Assembly: GCA_041920215.1 (NCBI GenBank)
Contig: JAYRSJ010000026.1
Span: 1 to 58,365 of the forward strand
Direction of reading: 5' to 3'
Length of the DNA: 58,365 nt
Source of the DNA: JAYRSJ01 sp041920215
GTDB lineage: Bacteria > Pseudomonadota > Gammaproteobacteria > Burkholderiales > Burkholderiaceae_C
A model generated the notes under the pieces. That model had not been told where the DNA came from. It was given only the letters and a program-made list of their open reading frames with translations, and ran no database searches. Positions 8,474 through 16,499 of the stretch are shown one piece after another. The position numbers and the translations under genes are program-made. Position 1 is the first letter of the stretch. Each line of letters starts with the position of its first letter.

Positions 8474-8592
8474 TCGGGGGATGTTGGTACCAGAGTGTAT
8501 GGGTTCAAATCGCATCCTGTAGCCCTTCGCCGGTGAGCGAGGGCTTGGCGGGCGGGGCGGCCTTTGGTGATGCATATGCACGCGATTTGCTC

Positions 8593-8620
8593 TTGCCGGC
8601 CGGCTGTCAACCGTTACATT
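8593..8620 (+). promoter_or_regulatory. Possible sigma-70 promoter of the main EPS operon
   Basis: TTGCCG (8593-8598) and TACATT (8615-8620) are separated by 16 bp in the 216-bp gap before the export gene. The match is moderate and may be chance in this GC-rich DNA. Confidence 0.25.
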
Positions 8621-8689
8621 GGCAGGCTGTCGCGAACGCCGCTGGCGCTGCGAGCGCGATAGATGAATGGAACCGAAAGAGGGCTTGTC

Positions 8690-9316
8690 TTGAAAAAACT
8701 CAATTCGAACTTACTGCGCCTCGCTCTGCCGATGGCTGTGCTCGCCTTGCTGGCTGGGTGTAGCGCTATGCCGGCGGGTGTGGTTCCTGCGCCGCAGTCC
8801 GCGCCCGCCCAGGACTACAGCTATGTGATTGGTGCTGGCGATACGCTCAATATCAGCGTTTGGCGTAATCCGGAACTCTCGATGACGGTGCCGGTGCGAC
8901 CGGATGGCAAGATCTCGACGCCCTTGATCGACGAGTTGATGGCCCAGGGCAAGAATTCCGTCGAGATCGCCCGGGATATCGAAAAACAGCTCAGCAAATA
9001 TGTCCGGGATCCTGTGGTGACCGTGATCATCACGGGTTTTGTCGGACCCTACAGCGAGCAGATTCGCGTGGTGGGGGAGGCGACCAAGCCGCAGTTTCTG
9101 CCCTTCAAGCAGAAGATGACTCTGCTGGACGTGATGATCGCTGCGGGCGGTCTGACTGATTTTGCGGACGGCAATGCGGCCACCATTCTGCGCTCCAGCG
9201 AAGGAAACAAGCAGTACTCCGTCAGGCTGAAGGATCTGCTCAAGCGCGGCGATGTCTCGGCCAATGTGGAAATGCGTCCGGGCGATATTTTGATCATTCC
9301 CCAGGGCTTCTTCTGA
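8690..9316 (+). CDS. XrtA-system polysaccharide export lipoprotein, Wza/EpsE-like (208 aa)
   Basis: Outer-membrane polysaccharide export protein of the PEP-CTERM-associated type (TIGR03027). A short signal with lipobox LAGC (C24) is followed by the Poly_export domain (YVIGAGDTLNISVWRNPELS, about residues 43-62) and an SLBB-like segment (EQIRVVGEATKPQFL onward), ending MRPGDILIIPQGFF. It should form or line the outer-membrane exit pore. I choose the TTG at 8690 because AGAGGG (8679-8683 region) sits at proper spacing and it gives a compact lipoprotein signal (MKKLNSNLL). The in-frame ATG at 8663 would add nine residues and has no ribosome-binding site. It is first in the EPS operon. Confidence 0.9.
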   Translation: MKKLNSNLLRLALPMAVLALLAGCSAMPAGVVPAPQSAPAQDYSYVIGAGDTLNISVWRNPELSMTVPVRPDGKISTPLIDELMAQGKNSVEIARDIEKQLSKYVRDPVVTVIITGFVGPYSEQIRVVGEATKPQFLPFKQKMTLLDVMIAAGGLTDFADGNAATILRSSEGNKQYSVRLKDLLKRGDVSANVEMRPGDILIIPQGFF

Positions 9317-9412
9317 GTCCAGACGCCGCGAGCGCTACCTGCGAGCGCAGCGGCCGGCTTGGCAGGCCGGCCATTTGACCAGGCTTTATCGATATCGCTC
9401 ACGACGCTTCGC

Positions 9413-10993
9413 ATGGATCTACTCATCGCTCAGTTCTTCTCGATCATCCGCCGGATGTGGAAATACCGCTGGCCCGGGCTCGCCGTGGCCTGGGTTGCGG
9501 GGGCCATTGGAGCGGCCGTGGTTCTGTCCATGCCGGATCGCTACGAGGCAAGCGCGCGTATCTATGTCGATACCCAGTCGATACTCAAGCCACTGATGTC
9601 CGGTCTGGCTGTTCAGCCCAATGTGGAACAGCAGGTGCAGATGCTCAGCCGCACGCTGATCAGCCGGCCTAACCTGGAGAAGCTGGTTCGCATGGCCGAT
9701 CTGGATCTGAAGAACCAGTCGAAGGCCCAGCAGGAAGCCACGATCGATCGTCTGGGCAAGACGCTGTCGATTCAGAGCACCGCCCGGGATAATCTGTACA
9801 CCCTTTCCTACCGCGATACCAGCCCCGAAACCGCCAAGCGGGTGGTGCAGTCCCTGGTTTCCATCTTTGTCGAATCGGGTCTGGGTGCGAGTCGCAAAGA
9901 CACGGCCTCGGCAACGACCTTCATCAACGAGCAGATCAAGAACTATGAGGCCAAGCTCGAGGAGGCGGAGGGCCGGCTCAAGGAGTTCCGGCTTCGCAAT
10001 ATCCAAACCATGTCCGCAGATGGGCGGGATGCGGCCGGGCGGCTTGCCGAGCTGAGCGCTCAACTCGACCGTGCCCGCCTGGATTTGCGCGAGGCGATGA
10101 ATGCGCGCGATGCTGCGAAGAAGCAGCTGGACGACGAGCAGGCGCGCGCCAGCAACGCCACGACGCAGAGTCTGCTGCAGGAGTCGTCGATGTCGGTGGC
10201 GACGCCGGAAATCGACGCTCGCCTGGACAGCGTGCGGCGCAATCTGGACAACCTGCTGCAGCGATTCACGGATGCGCATCCGGATGTCGTCAGCGCACGC
10301 AAGCTGATCCAGGATCTGGAAGCCCAGAAGCGCAAGGAAGTGGCCGAGCTGCGCAAGTCGGCGCTGTCAGCCCCGCAGGGCGGCAGCGGCGGCGGCAGCC
10401 TGATCCAGCAGGAGATCGGCCGCATGCTGGCCGCAGCCGAGGTGCAGGTGGCGAGCCTGCGTGCCCGCGTCGATGAGTACAGCGCCCGCTACACCCAGGC
10501 CCTGGCAGCGGTGAAGACGGCCCCCCAGCTGGAGGCTGAGGCCTCGCAGCTCAATCGCGACTACGAGGTGCACAAGAAGAACTACCAGGATCTGGTCGCG
10601 CGGCGCGAGTCGGCTGCCATGTCGGGCGAGCTGGATGTGGCCTCGGGTGTGGCCGATTTCAGACTGATCGACCCGCCGCGTGCGTCCTCGCGTCCGGTGG
10701 CCCCCAACCGCCTGCTGTTGCTCGCCGCGGCACTGGGAGTTGCGATTGGTGCGGGTTTCTTTGCCGCCTTTGCCGCAAGCCAGTTGCGGCCGGTGTTCCA
10801 TGATGCAAGCGAGCTGCGGCTGCGCACGGAGCTGCCGGTGCTGGGCGTGGTCTCGATGCTGATCACCGACGCTGACAAGCGTCATGATCGACTGGATCGA
10901 CTGCGCTTTCTGATGGCTTCAGGTGGTTTGCTGGCGGTGTTCGTGCTGGGGCTCACGGCCATGGCGATCATGATGAGCAGGCAGGTGGGGTAA
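9413..10993 (+). CDS. XrtA-system polysaccharide chain-length determinant, Wzz/GNVR type (526 aa)
   Basis: Inner-membrane polysaccharide co-polymerase of the TIGR03007 type. An N-terminal Wzz domain has a transmembrane helix near residues 22-40, followed by RYEASARIYVDTQSILKPLM. A long coiled-coil region spans about 150-380, with a GNVR-like segment (QLNRDYEVHKKNYQDLVARR), then a membrane helix near 425-450 and another at the C-terminus (about 505-522). It is expected to control chain length and, with the adjacent BY-kinase, to gate export. The start at 9413 gives MDLLIAQFFSIIRRMWKYRWPG; an upstream in-frame start at 9359 would add a less typical 18-residue leader. Confidence 0.9.
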   Translation: MDLLIAQFFSIIRRMWKYRWPGLAVAWVAGAIGAAVVLSMPDRYEASARIYVDTQSILKPLMSGLAVQPNVEQQVQMLSRTLISRPNLEKLVRMADLDLKNQSKAQQEATIDRLGKTLSIQSTARDNLYTLSYRDTSPETAKRVVQSLVSIFVESGLGASRKDTASATTFINEQIKNYEAKLEEAEGRLKEFRLRNIQTMSADGRDAAGRLAELSAQLDRARLDLREAMNARDAAKKQLDDEQARASNATTQSLLQESSMSVATPEIDARLDSVRRNLDNLLQRFTDAHPDVVSARKLIQDLEAQKRKEVAELRKSALSAPQGGSGGGSLIQQEIGRMLAAAEVQVASLRARVDEYSARYTQALAAVKTAPQLEAEASQLNRDYEVHKKNYQDLVARRESAAMSGELDVASGVADFRLIDPPRASSRPVAPNRLLLLAAALGVAIGAGFFAAFAASQLRPVFHDASELRLRTELPVLGVVSMLITDADKRHDRLDRLRFLMASGGLLAVFVLGLTAMAIMMSRQVG

Positions 10994-10996
10994 AGC

Positions 10997-11935
10997 ATGA
11001 GCAGCCTGATTGAACAAGCAGCCCAAAGGCTGGAGCAGTTGCGCCAAGCCGGCGTCGAGATCCCGGGCGACAGCGGCAAGCCAGCGCGAGAGCGCGGCGC
11101 TGACGCGACGGCGGTGACCATGCCCGTGGAACCAGAGGATCCGAACAATCAGCAGCAGTCCAAGCGCGTCGAGCTTGATCTGGAGGCCCTGGCTGCCCAG
11201 GGTTTTCTGACGCCGCAGGCCCCCCGCACGCCGATGGCGGATCAATACCGCGTCATCAAGCGCCCCCTGATCAAGAACGCCATGGGCAAGGGGGCCGCGG
11301 CCATCAAGCATGCCAACCTGATCATGGTGACCAGCGCCTTGCCCGGAGAGGGCAAGAGTTTCACCTCGGTGAATCTGGCGATGAGCATTGCGGCCGAGCT
11401 CGACAACACGGTGATGCTGGTCGATGCCGACGTCGCCCGGCCATCGGTGCTGCGCATGCTGGGTCTGCCGCAAGGGCCGGGTTTGCTGGATGTGCTGCTC
11501 GACTCGGTCGACATGGCCAGCGTGTTGCTCAAGACCAATGTCGACAAGCTGACCGTGCTGCCCAGCGGCACCCCGCATCCCAAGGCGACTGAGCTGCTGG
11601 CTAGTGATGCGATGACCCAGCTGCTGGAGGACATGGCCACCCGCTATCCCGATCGCATCATCATCTTCGATTCACCGCCCTTGCTGCTGACGACCGAGTC
11701 CAGGGTGCTGGCCTCGCATATGGGCCAGATCATCGTGGTCGTTCATGCCGACAAGACGCCTCAGAATGCGGTGCAGCAGGCGGTGGCGACGATAGAGGGC
11801 TGCCCGGTCAAGATGATGCTGCTCAATCGTGCACGCACCGCCAACGGCGGCGGCTACGGTTACGGTTATGGCTACGGCTACGGCTACGGCTACGGTTACG
11901 GCTACGGGCATGAAGATGCGGCGAGCAAGGCCTGA
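10997..11935 (+). CDS. XrtA-associated bacterial tyrosine autokinase with a (Gly-Tyr)9 tail (312 aa)
   Basis: BY-kinase of the CpsD/CapB type (TIGR03018-like), the cytoplasmic partner of the preceding chain-length protein, three bases downstream. Visible motifs: Walker A ALPGEGKS (114-121), Walker A' LVDADVARP (141-149) and Walker B IIIFDSPP (221-228). The C-terminus is the tyrosine cluster that such kinases autophosphorylate in trans; here it is an unusually regular Gly-Tyr alternation with nine tyrosines at odd positions 287-303, then HEDAASKA. Phosphorylation state is expected to control polymer assembly. A low-molecular-weight phosphatase that could reverse it is encoded at 32183-32806. 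The last 26 bp overlap the next gene. Confidence 0.92.
   Translation: MSSLIEQAAQRLEQLRQAGVEIPGDSGKPARERGADATAVTMPVEPEDPNNQQQSKRVELDLEALAAQGFLTPQAPRTPMADQYRVIKRPLIKNAMGKGAAAIKHANLIMVTSALPGEGKSFTSVNLAMSIAAELDNTVMLVDADVARPSVLRMLGLPQGPGLLDVLLDSVDMASVLLKTNVDKLTVLPSGTPHPKATELLASDAMTQLLEDMATRYPDRIIIFDSPPLLLTTESRVLASHMGQIIVVVHADKTPQNAVQQAVATIEGCPVKMMLLNRARTANGGGYGYGYGYGYGYGYGYGYGHEDAASKA
11852..11908 (+). repeat. In-frame Gly-Tyr codon repeat (GGY-TAY)9
   Basis: Nine consecutive glycine-tyrosine codon pairs form a 6-bp tandem array with only third-base changes (GGC/GGT/GGG, TAC/TAT). It encodes the tyrosine cluster of the BY-kinase. Such an array could expand or contract by slippage without breaking the frame. 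Confidence 0.85.
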
Positions 11936-13460
11936 ACATTCCCCTCTCCGTGGTCCTTGGCAGGTCGCAGCCCTGCTTGCGGCGCTCTCGTCCGTGGCGA
12001 GCGCTGTGCAGGCAGCCGAGCAAGGCCGTGGTGGCCTTGTCGTGCAGCCGCGGCTGACGGTCTCGCAGACGCTGACCGACAATTTGCGTTTGAGTTCGGA
12101 CAACAAGGATGCGGCCCTGATCACCTCGGTCGCTCCGGGTGTCTCGATCAACGGCCGCAGCGGCCGCGTTCGAGGCTCGCTGGACTACAGCCTCAATGGG
12201 CTGATTTACACCAAGACGGATATCAGCACCCGTCTGCAACAGCAGCTGAACGCCAAGGGCGGCGCCGAAATCGTTGATGGCTGGCTGTTTCTGGACGGCA
12301 GCGCCAGCATCGGCCAGCAGCTGCGCTCCGCCTTCGGAACGGCCAGTGCAGTGCCGAACTCCAGTCTGATCAACAGCAATTCAACCGAAGTCGCGACGCT
12401 CAACCTATCGCCTTCGGTGCGTGGTCAGCTGGCGAGCGAGCTGGACTACGAGTTGCGCGGCGACTTCAGCAAGACCCGTGTCAAAGACAGCGCTACCGGT
12501 GACGGCGGCAGTCGTGCATTGATGCTGCGCCTGTCGGGGCCGCGTGCCGGACGCCTGATCAGCTGGTCCACCAGCTTGCGGACACAGCAGTCCGATCTGC
12601 GAGGCGGGCGTGACTCGCAGACCAGTTCGGCAACGGCCACGCTGGGTTACCGCCCCGATATCGACTGGGACTTCCAGCTGACGGCCGGCACTGAGCGCAG
12701 CGACTTGCTGGCGGCCAACCGGCGGGCTGGCGCGACCTATGGCTTCAATGCGCGCTGGACCCCCGGGCCGCGCACCCAGATGGGGCTGGGCACGCAGAAG
12801 CATGTGTACGGCAGCACGCACCAGTTCAACTTTCAGCACCGAATGGCGCGCTCGGTCTGGCGCTACACCGACTCGCGCAGCATCAACGAGGGCGGCGCGC
12901 AGCGGGGCGTGGCGCAGGACCTCTACAGTCTGCTGTTCGAGCAGTTCGCATCGCAGATACCGGATCCTGTCGAGCGGGATCGTTTCGTCCGCGACTACAT
13001 GCAGGCCAACGGCCTGGGCGACGGCAGCACCGTCAACGGCGGCTTCATCAACACCACGCCAACCTCGACACGGCGGCAATCGTTGTCGATGGCATGGCAG
13101 AACGTGCGCAGCAGCCTGAACCTGAGCCTGAGCCAGAGCCGCTCTTTGCGCCTGGGCAATGCGCTGCTGCCCGGTGATGATTTCGCGAACTCGACGCGTA
13201 TCCAGCAAAGCGGCATCTCAGTCCAGCTCTCACACCGCCTGACGCCGCAGAGCAGCGTCTCGCTGCAGATGTCGCAGCAGCGCAGCGGCGGCGACGATGC
13301 AGCGCGCAGTACCGATCTCAAGTCTTTCCTTGCCACTTGGAACAGTCGCCTGGGCCAGGCCACCAGCGTGCAGCTGGGCCTGCGTCACAGCCGTTTTGAC
13401 AGCCAGCTCAAGCCATACCGAGAAAATGCGCTGTTGGCGACCCTGGTGCAGCAGTTCTGA
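11910..13460 (+). CDS. PEP-CTERM system-associated outer-membrane beta-barrel protein (516 aa)
   Basis: Outer-membrane protein of the TIGR03016 type found in XrtA EPS loci. A signal peptide ending VQA-AEQG is followed by VVQPRLTVSQTLTDNLRLSS and many amphipathic strands. The last residue is Phe (LLATLVQQF), as in barrel proteins inserted by BAM. The likely role is as an outer-membrane component of the EPS secretion machinery. I place the start at ATG 11910 (a second ATG is at 11916), giving a normal signal peptide; longer in-frame starts would read through the other frame of the Gly-Tyr array and give a low-complexity leader. The gene overlaps the kinase gene by 26 bp, so translational coupling is likely. 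Confidence 0.85.
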   Translation: MKMRRARPEHSPLRGPWQVAALLAALSSVASAVQAAEQGRGGLVVQPRLTVSQTLTDNLRLSSDNKDAALITSVAPGVSINGRSGRVRGSLDYSLNGLIYTKTDISTRLQQQLNAKGGAEIVDGWLFLDGSASIGQQLRSAFGTASAVPNSSLINSNSTEVATLNLSPSVRGQLASELDYELRGDFSKTRVKDSATGDGGSRALMLRLSGPRAGRLISWSTSLRTQQSDLRGGRDSQTSSATATLGYRPDIDWDFQLTAGTERSDLLAANRRAGATYGFNARWTPGPRTQMGLGTQKHVYGSTHQFNFQHRMARSVWRYTDSRSINEGGAQRGVAQDLYSLLFEQFASQIPDPVERDRFVRDYMQANGLGDGSTVNGGFINTTPTSTRRQSLSMAWQNVRSSLNLSLSQSRSLRLGNALLPGDDFANSTRIQQSGISVQLSHRLTPQSSVSLQMSQQRSGGDDAARSTDLKSFLATWNSRLGQATSVQLGLRHSRFDSQLKPYRENALLATLVQQF

Positions 13461-13462
13461 CC

Positions 13463-14536
13463 ATGTATGAATCCTTCTATGGGCTGAGCAGCAAGCCCTT
13501 CCAGCTCAGTCCGGACCCGAGCTTTTATTTCGGCAGCAAGCAGCATCGCCGGGCCAAGGCCTATCTCGACTATGGCGTGCTGCGTAACGACGGCTTCATC
13601 GTCATCACCGGCGAGATCGGTGCGGGCAAGACCACCTTGCTGCGCGGCCTGCTGGACAGCCTCAACCGCAGCAATGTGGTGATTGGCAATCTGGTCACCA
13701 CCCAGCTCGATGCCGAGGACACGCTGCGCATGGTCGGCGCGGCGTTCGGCGTGCGGGTCAAGGATCTGCCCAAGTCCGAGCTGCTGATGACGCTGGAGGC
13801 CTACTTCGTCAATCAGGCCAGCCAGGGCAAGCGCTGCCTGCTGATCGTCGACGAGGCGCAGAACCTCAGCGCACGCGCGGTCGAGGAGCTGCGCATGCTG
13901 TCCAACTTCCAGTTCAGCAACCAGTCGCTGCTGCAGACCTTTCTGGTCGGCCAGCCCGAATTCCGCAACATCCTGCAGCGCCCGGAGATGGAGCAGTTCC
14001 GCCAACGGGTCGCGGCCACCTGCCACATCGGCCCGCTGGACGAGGACGAAACCCGTGGCTATATCGAGCACCGGCTCAAATGTGCCGGCAGCACTGGGCG
14101 GCCCAGCTTCGATGTCGAGGCCTTCCCCGCGATCTACAAGGCCAGCCAGGGCATACCGCGCCGCATCAACTCGCTGTGCGATCGACTGCTGCTGCTGGGC
14201 TTCATGGCCGGCAAGCCGCATCTGGGCCTGGCCGATGTGCAGGAGGTGCTGAAGGATCTGGCCCAGGAGACGCAAAGCCTGGCCAAGTCGGCGCCGATGA
14301 ATGCCGATGCCCAGCCTCAGGACCGCCTGGACCTTGATCTCAGCCAGCTCAAGCCGGGCGAGCTCGAAGGTCTGTCGGGCGAGCTGAGCGTGCTGACCCA
14401 GGGGCAGCAGGCCGAGCGCCTGGCCCTGATGGAGCAGAGCCTGGCGCGCCTGGAGCGCATCAATCTGCAGACGCTGGCGCTGATGCAGAAGCTGCTGGCC
14501 GCCTTGCGCAGCAATGCCGACGAACCCAGGTCCTGA
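13463..14536 (+). CDS. XrtA-associated AAA ATPase, ExeA-like (357 aa)
   Basis: ATPase of the TIGR03015 family (pepcterm_ATPase), related to ExeA/GspA. MYESFYGLSSKPFQLSPDP is the family N-terminus. Walker A is GEIGAGKTT (50-58), Walker B LLIVDEAQ (126-133), with an arginine-rich sensor region (GIPRRINSLCDRLLLLG, near 230-246). The C-terminal 70 residues are helical and Gln/Leu-rich. No membrane helix is obvious, so it is probably cytoplasmic or peripheral. It may energise assembly of the export complex, but no function is established for this subfamily. It starts two bases after the barrel gene. Confidence 0.9.
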   Translation: MYESFYGLSSKPFQLSPDPSFYFGSKQHRRAKAYLDYGVLRNDGFIVITGEIGAGKTTLLRGLLDSLNRSNVVIGNLVTTQLDAEDTLRMVGAAFGVRVKDLPKSELLMTLEAYFVNQASQGKRCLLIVDEAQNLSARAVEELRMLSNFQFSNQSLLQTFLVGQPEFRNILQRPEMEQFRQRVAATCHIGPLDEDETRGYIEHRLKCAGSTGRPSFDVEAFPAIYKASQGIPRRINSLCDRLLLLGFMAGKPHLGLADVQEVLKDLAQETQSLAKSAPMNADAQPQDRLDLDLSQLKPGELEGLSGELSVLTQGQQAERLALMEQSLARLERINLQTLALMQKLLAALRSNADEPRS

Positions 14537-14573
14537 AGATGACGCCGCCCCGCCCAGCCCGGAGACTCCTGCC

Positions 14574-15443
14574 ATGCTGATGCCCAGCCGACCGCCGGTG
14601 CTGCGCAATGCGATGACCATCGATGTGGAGGACTATTTCCAGGTCTCCGCCTTCGCCCCCTATATCGCCCGTGGCGAATGGGACGCGCGTGAATGCCGGG
14701 TCGAGCGCAATGTCGACCGCATCCTGGCCCTGCTGCAGGCCAAGAACACCCGCGCCACCTTCTTCACGCTGGGCTGGGTGGCCGAGCGCTATCCGGCCCT
14801 GGTGCGTCGCATCGTGGCCGCTGGCCATGAGCTGGCCAGCCATGGCTACGGGCATCAGCGCGCCAGCGATCTCAGCGCTGCCGACTTCCGTCAGGACATA
14901 CGCCGCGCCAAGGCCCTGCTGGAGGATATAGGTGGCCGACCCGTGCTCGGTTACCGCGCCCCCAGCTTTTCCATCGGCAAGGGCAATCTATGGGCCTTCG
15001 ATGAGCTGCTGGCCGCCGGCTATCGCTACAGCTCCAGCGTCTACCCGATCGCGCACGATCACTACGGCATGCCCGATTCGCCGCGCTTTGCCTACCCGGT
15101 GCGCGAGGGCCTGCTCGAGGTGCCGGTCACCACCCTGCGACTGCGGGGCCGCAACCTGCCCTCCAGCGGCGGCGGCTATTTCCGGCTGCTGCCCTATGCC
15201 TTGTCGCGCTGGATGATCGGCCAGGTCAACCAGGTCGATGCCCAGGCTGCCGTCTTCTATTTCCATCCCTGGGAGATCGATGTCGGGCAGCCGCGCGTCG
15301 CCGGCATCGACGCGAAGACGCGCTTTCGCCACTACGTCAATATCGCCCGTACCGAGCGGCGCATTGCCCGGCTGCTGGACGATTTCGCCTGGGGGCGCAT
15401 GGACGAGATCTTTCTGCCCCAAGCCCGTCTGGTGAGCCCATGA
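14574..15443 (+). CDS. XrtA-system polysaccharide deacetylase (289 aa)
   Basis: Carbohydrate esterase family 4-type deacetylase of the TIGR03006 group, with a DUF3473-like C-terminus. Motifs: TIDVEDYFQVSAF near the N-terminus (catalytic and metal-binding Asp), TFFTLGWVAERYP, HELASHGYGHQ (metal-binding His) and GYRAPSFSIG. It would remove N- or O-acetyl groups from the EPS or its lipid-linked precursor. I choose ATG 14574 because GGAG lies at 14561-14564; an in-frame ATG at 14514 overlaps the ATPase gene and has no ribosome-binding site. No signal peptide is seen. The next gene overlaps its stop by 4 bp. Confidence 0.9.
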   Translation: MLMPSRPPVLRNAMTIDVEDYFQVSAFAPYIARGEWDARECRVERNVDRILALLQAKNTRATFFTLGWVAERYPALVRRIVAAGHELASHGYGHQRASDLSAADFRQDIRRAKALLEDIGGRPVLGYRAPSFSIGKGNLWAFDELLAAGYRYSSSVYPIAHDHYGMPDSPRFAYPVREGLLEVPVTTLRLRGRNLPSSGGGYFRLLPYALSRWMIGQVNQVDAQAAVFYFHPWEIDVGQPRVAGIDAKTRFRHYVNIARTERRIARLLDDFAWGRMDEIFLPQARLVSP

Positions 15444-16486
15444 GCGGCAGCATAGCGATCAAACGCCTGCAGCCGGGCGACGGCGCTGCTGCGGCCGCCT
15501 GGGACGCCTTTGTGCTGGCCTGTCCGCGGGCCAGCTTCTTTCACCGTGCCGGCTGGCAGCGGCTGGTGGGCGAGGTGTTCGGCCATCGCTGCTTCTTCCT
15601 GTATGCCGAGCGGGCAGGGCGCATCGAGGGCGTGCTGCCGCTGGCCCAGGTCAAGAGCCTGTTGTTCGGCCATGCGCTGGTCAGTCTGCCCTTCGCGGTC
15701 TATGGCGGGGTGGCGGCGGCCAGCGAGGCGGCGGCCTCGGCGCTGGAAGCCGAGGCTCAGCACATCGCCCAGCAGCTGGGTGTCGAGCATCTCGAGCTGC
15801 GCCATATCGAGGCGCGGCATAGCGATTGGCCGCGCCAGGATCTGTATGTCACCTTCCGCAAGGAGATCCTGCCCGAGGAAGAGGCCAATATGCTGGCCAT
15901 TCCGCGCAAGCAGCGCGCCATGGTTCGCAAAGGCATCAAGAACGGGCTCAAGGCCTGTGTCGATGCCGATGCCTCGCGCTTCTTCGCGCTCTATGCCGAC
16001 AACGTCCACCGCCATGGCACACCGGCCATGCCCAGGCGCTATTTCGAGGCCCTGCTGCAGGAGTTCGGCAGCGACTGCGAGGTGCTGACCGTCACCGATT
16101 CGGGGGATACCCCCCTCAGTTCGGTGATGAGCTTTTACTTCCGTGATGAAGTGCTGCCCTACTATGCCGGCGATGCCGAAGCGGCCCGCGATCTGGCCGC
16201 CAATGACTTCAAATACTGGGAGCTGATGCGGCGTGCCTGCGCCCGCGGTCTCAAGGTCTTTGACTATGGCCGCAGCAAGCAGGGTACGGGGTCCTATGCC
16301 TTCAAGAAGAACTGGGGCTTTGAACCGACGCCGCTGACCTACGAATACCGCCTCTACAAGCGCGACGCCGTGCCGCAGAACAATCCCTCCAACGCCAAGT
16401 ACCAGCTGCTGATCAAGACCTGGCGCCGCATGCCGCTGGCCTGGGCCAACTGGCTGGGGCCGTTCATCGTGCGCAACCTCGGCTGA
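15440..16486 (+). CDS. FemAB-related XrtA/PEP-CTERM-associated protein (348 aa)
   Basis: Member of TIGR03019 (pepcterm_femAB) with the GNAT-like fold of FemAB aminoacyl transferases. Recognisable parts: WDAFVLACPRASFFHRAGW near the N-terminus, the MLAIPRKQRAMVRKGIKNGL segment near 151-170, and the terminal domain YGRSKQGTGSYAFKKNWGFE (about 274-293). FemAB proteins form amide bonds with aminoacyl-tRNA or acyl donors; here an amide decoration of an amino sugar is a reasonable inference. It sits between the deacetylase, which could expose amino groups, and a glycosyltransferase. Confidence 0.88.
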   Translation: MSGSIAIKRLQPGDGAAAAAWDAFVLACPRASFFHRAGWQRLVGEVFGHRCFFLYAERAGRIEGVLPLAQVKSLLFGHALVSLPFAVYGGVAAASEAAASALEAEAQHIAQQLGVEHLELRHIEARHSDWPRQDLYVTFRKEILPEEEANMLAIPRKQRAMVRKGIKNGLKACVDADASRFFALYADNVHRHGTPAMPRRYFEALLQEFGSDCEVLTVTDSGDTPLSSVMSFYFRDEVLPYYAGDAEAARDLAANDFKYWELMRRACARGLKVFDYGRSKQGTGSYAFKKNWGFEPTPLTYEYRLYKRDAVPQNNPSNAKYQLLIKTWRRMPLAWANWLGPFIVRNLG

Positions 16487-16499
16487 GGCCCAGCCATCC

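Noticed and set aside
8572..8587. GG-N10-GC spacing resembling a second sigma-54 promoter before the export gene
   Set aside because: Only the GG and the TGCA part fit; the CACG part of the consensus is missing. In DNA of this GC content the GG-N10-GC pattern alone arises often by chance.
11852..11908. Tandem repeats as a CRISPR-like or intergenic satellite array
   Set aside because: The 6-bp units are in frame within the kinase gene, have no spacers and encode a functional tyrosine cluster.
11829..11909. N-terminal extension of the outer-membrane protein through the Gly-Tyr array (Ala-Thr repeats)
   Set aside because: It is the other frame of the kinase's repeat. The start at 11910 gives a normal signal peptide right away, so the extension is unlikely to be translated.
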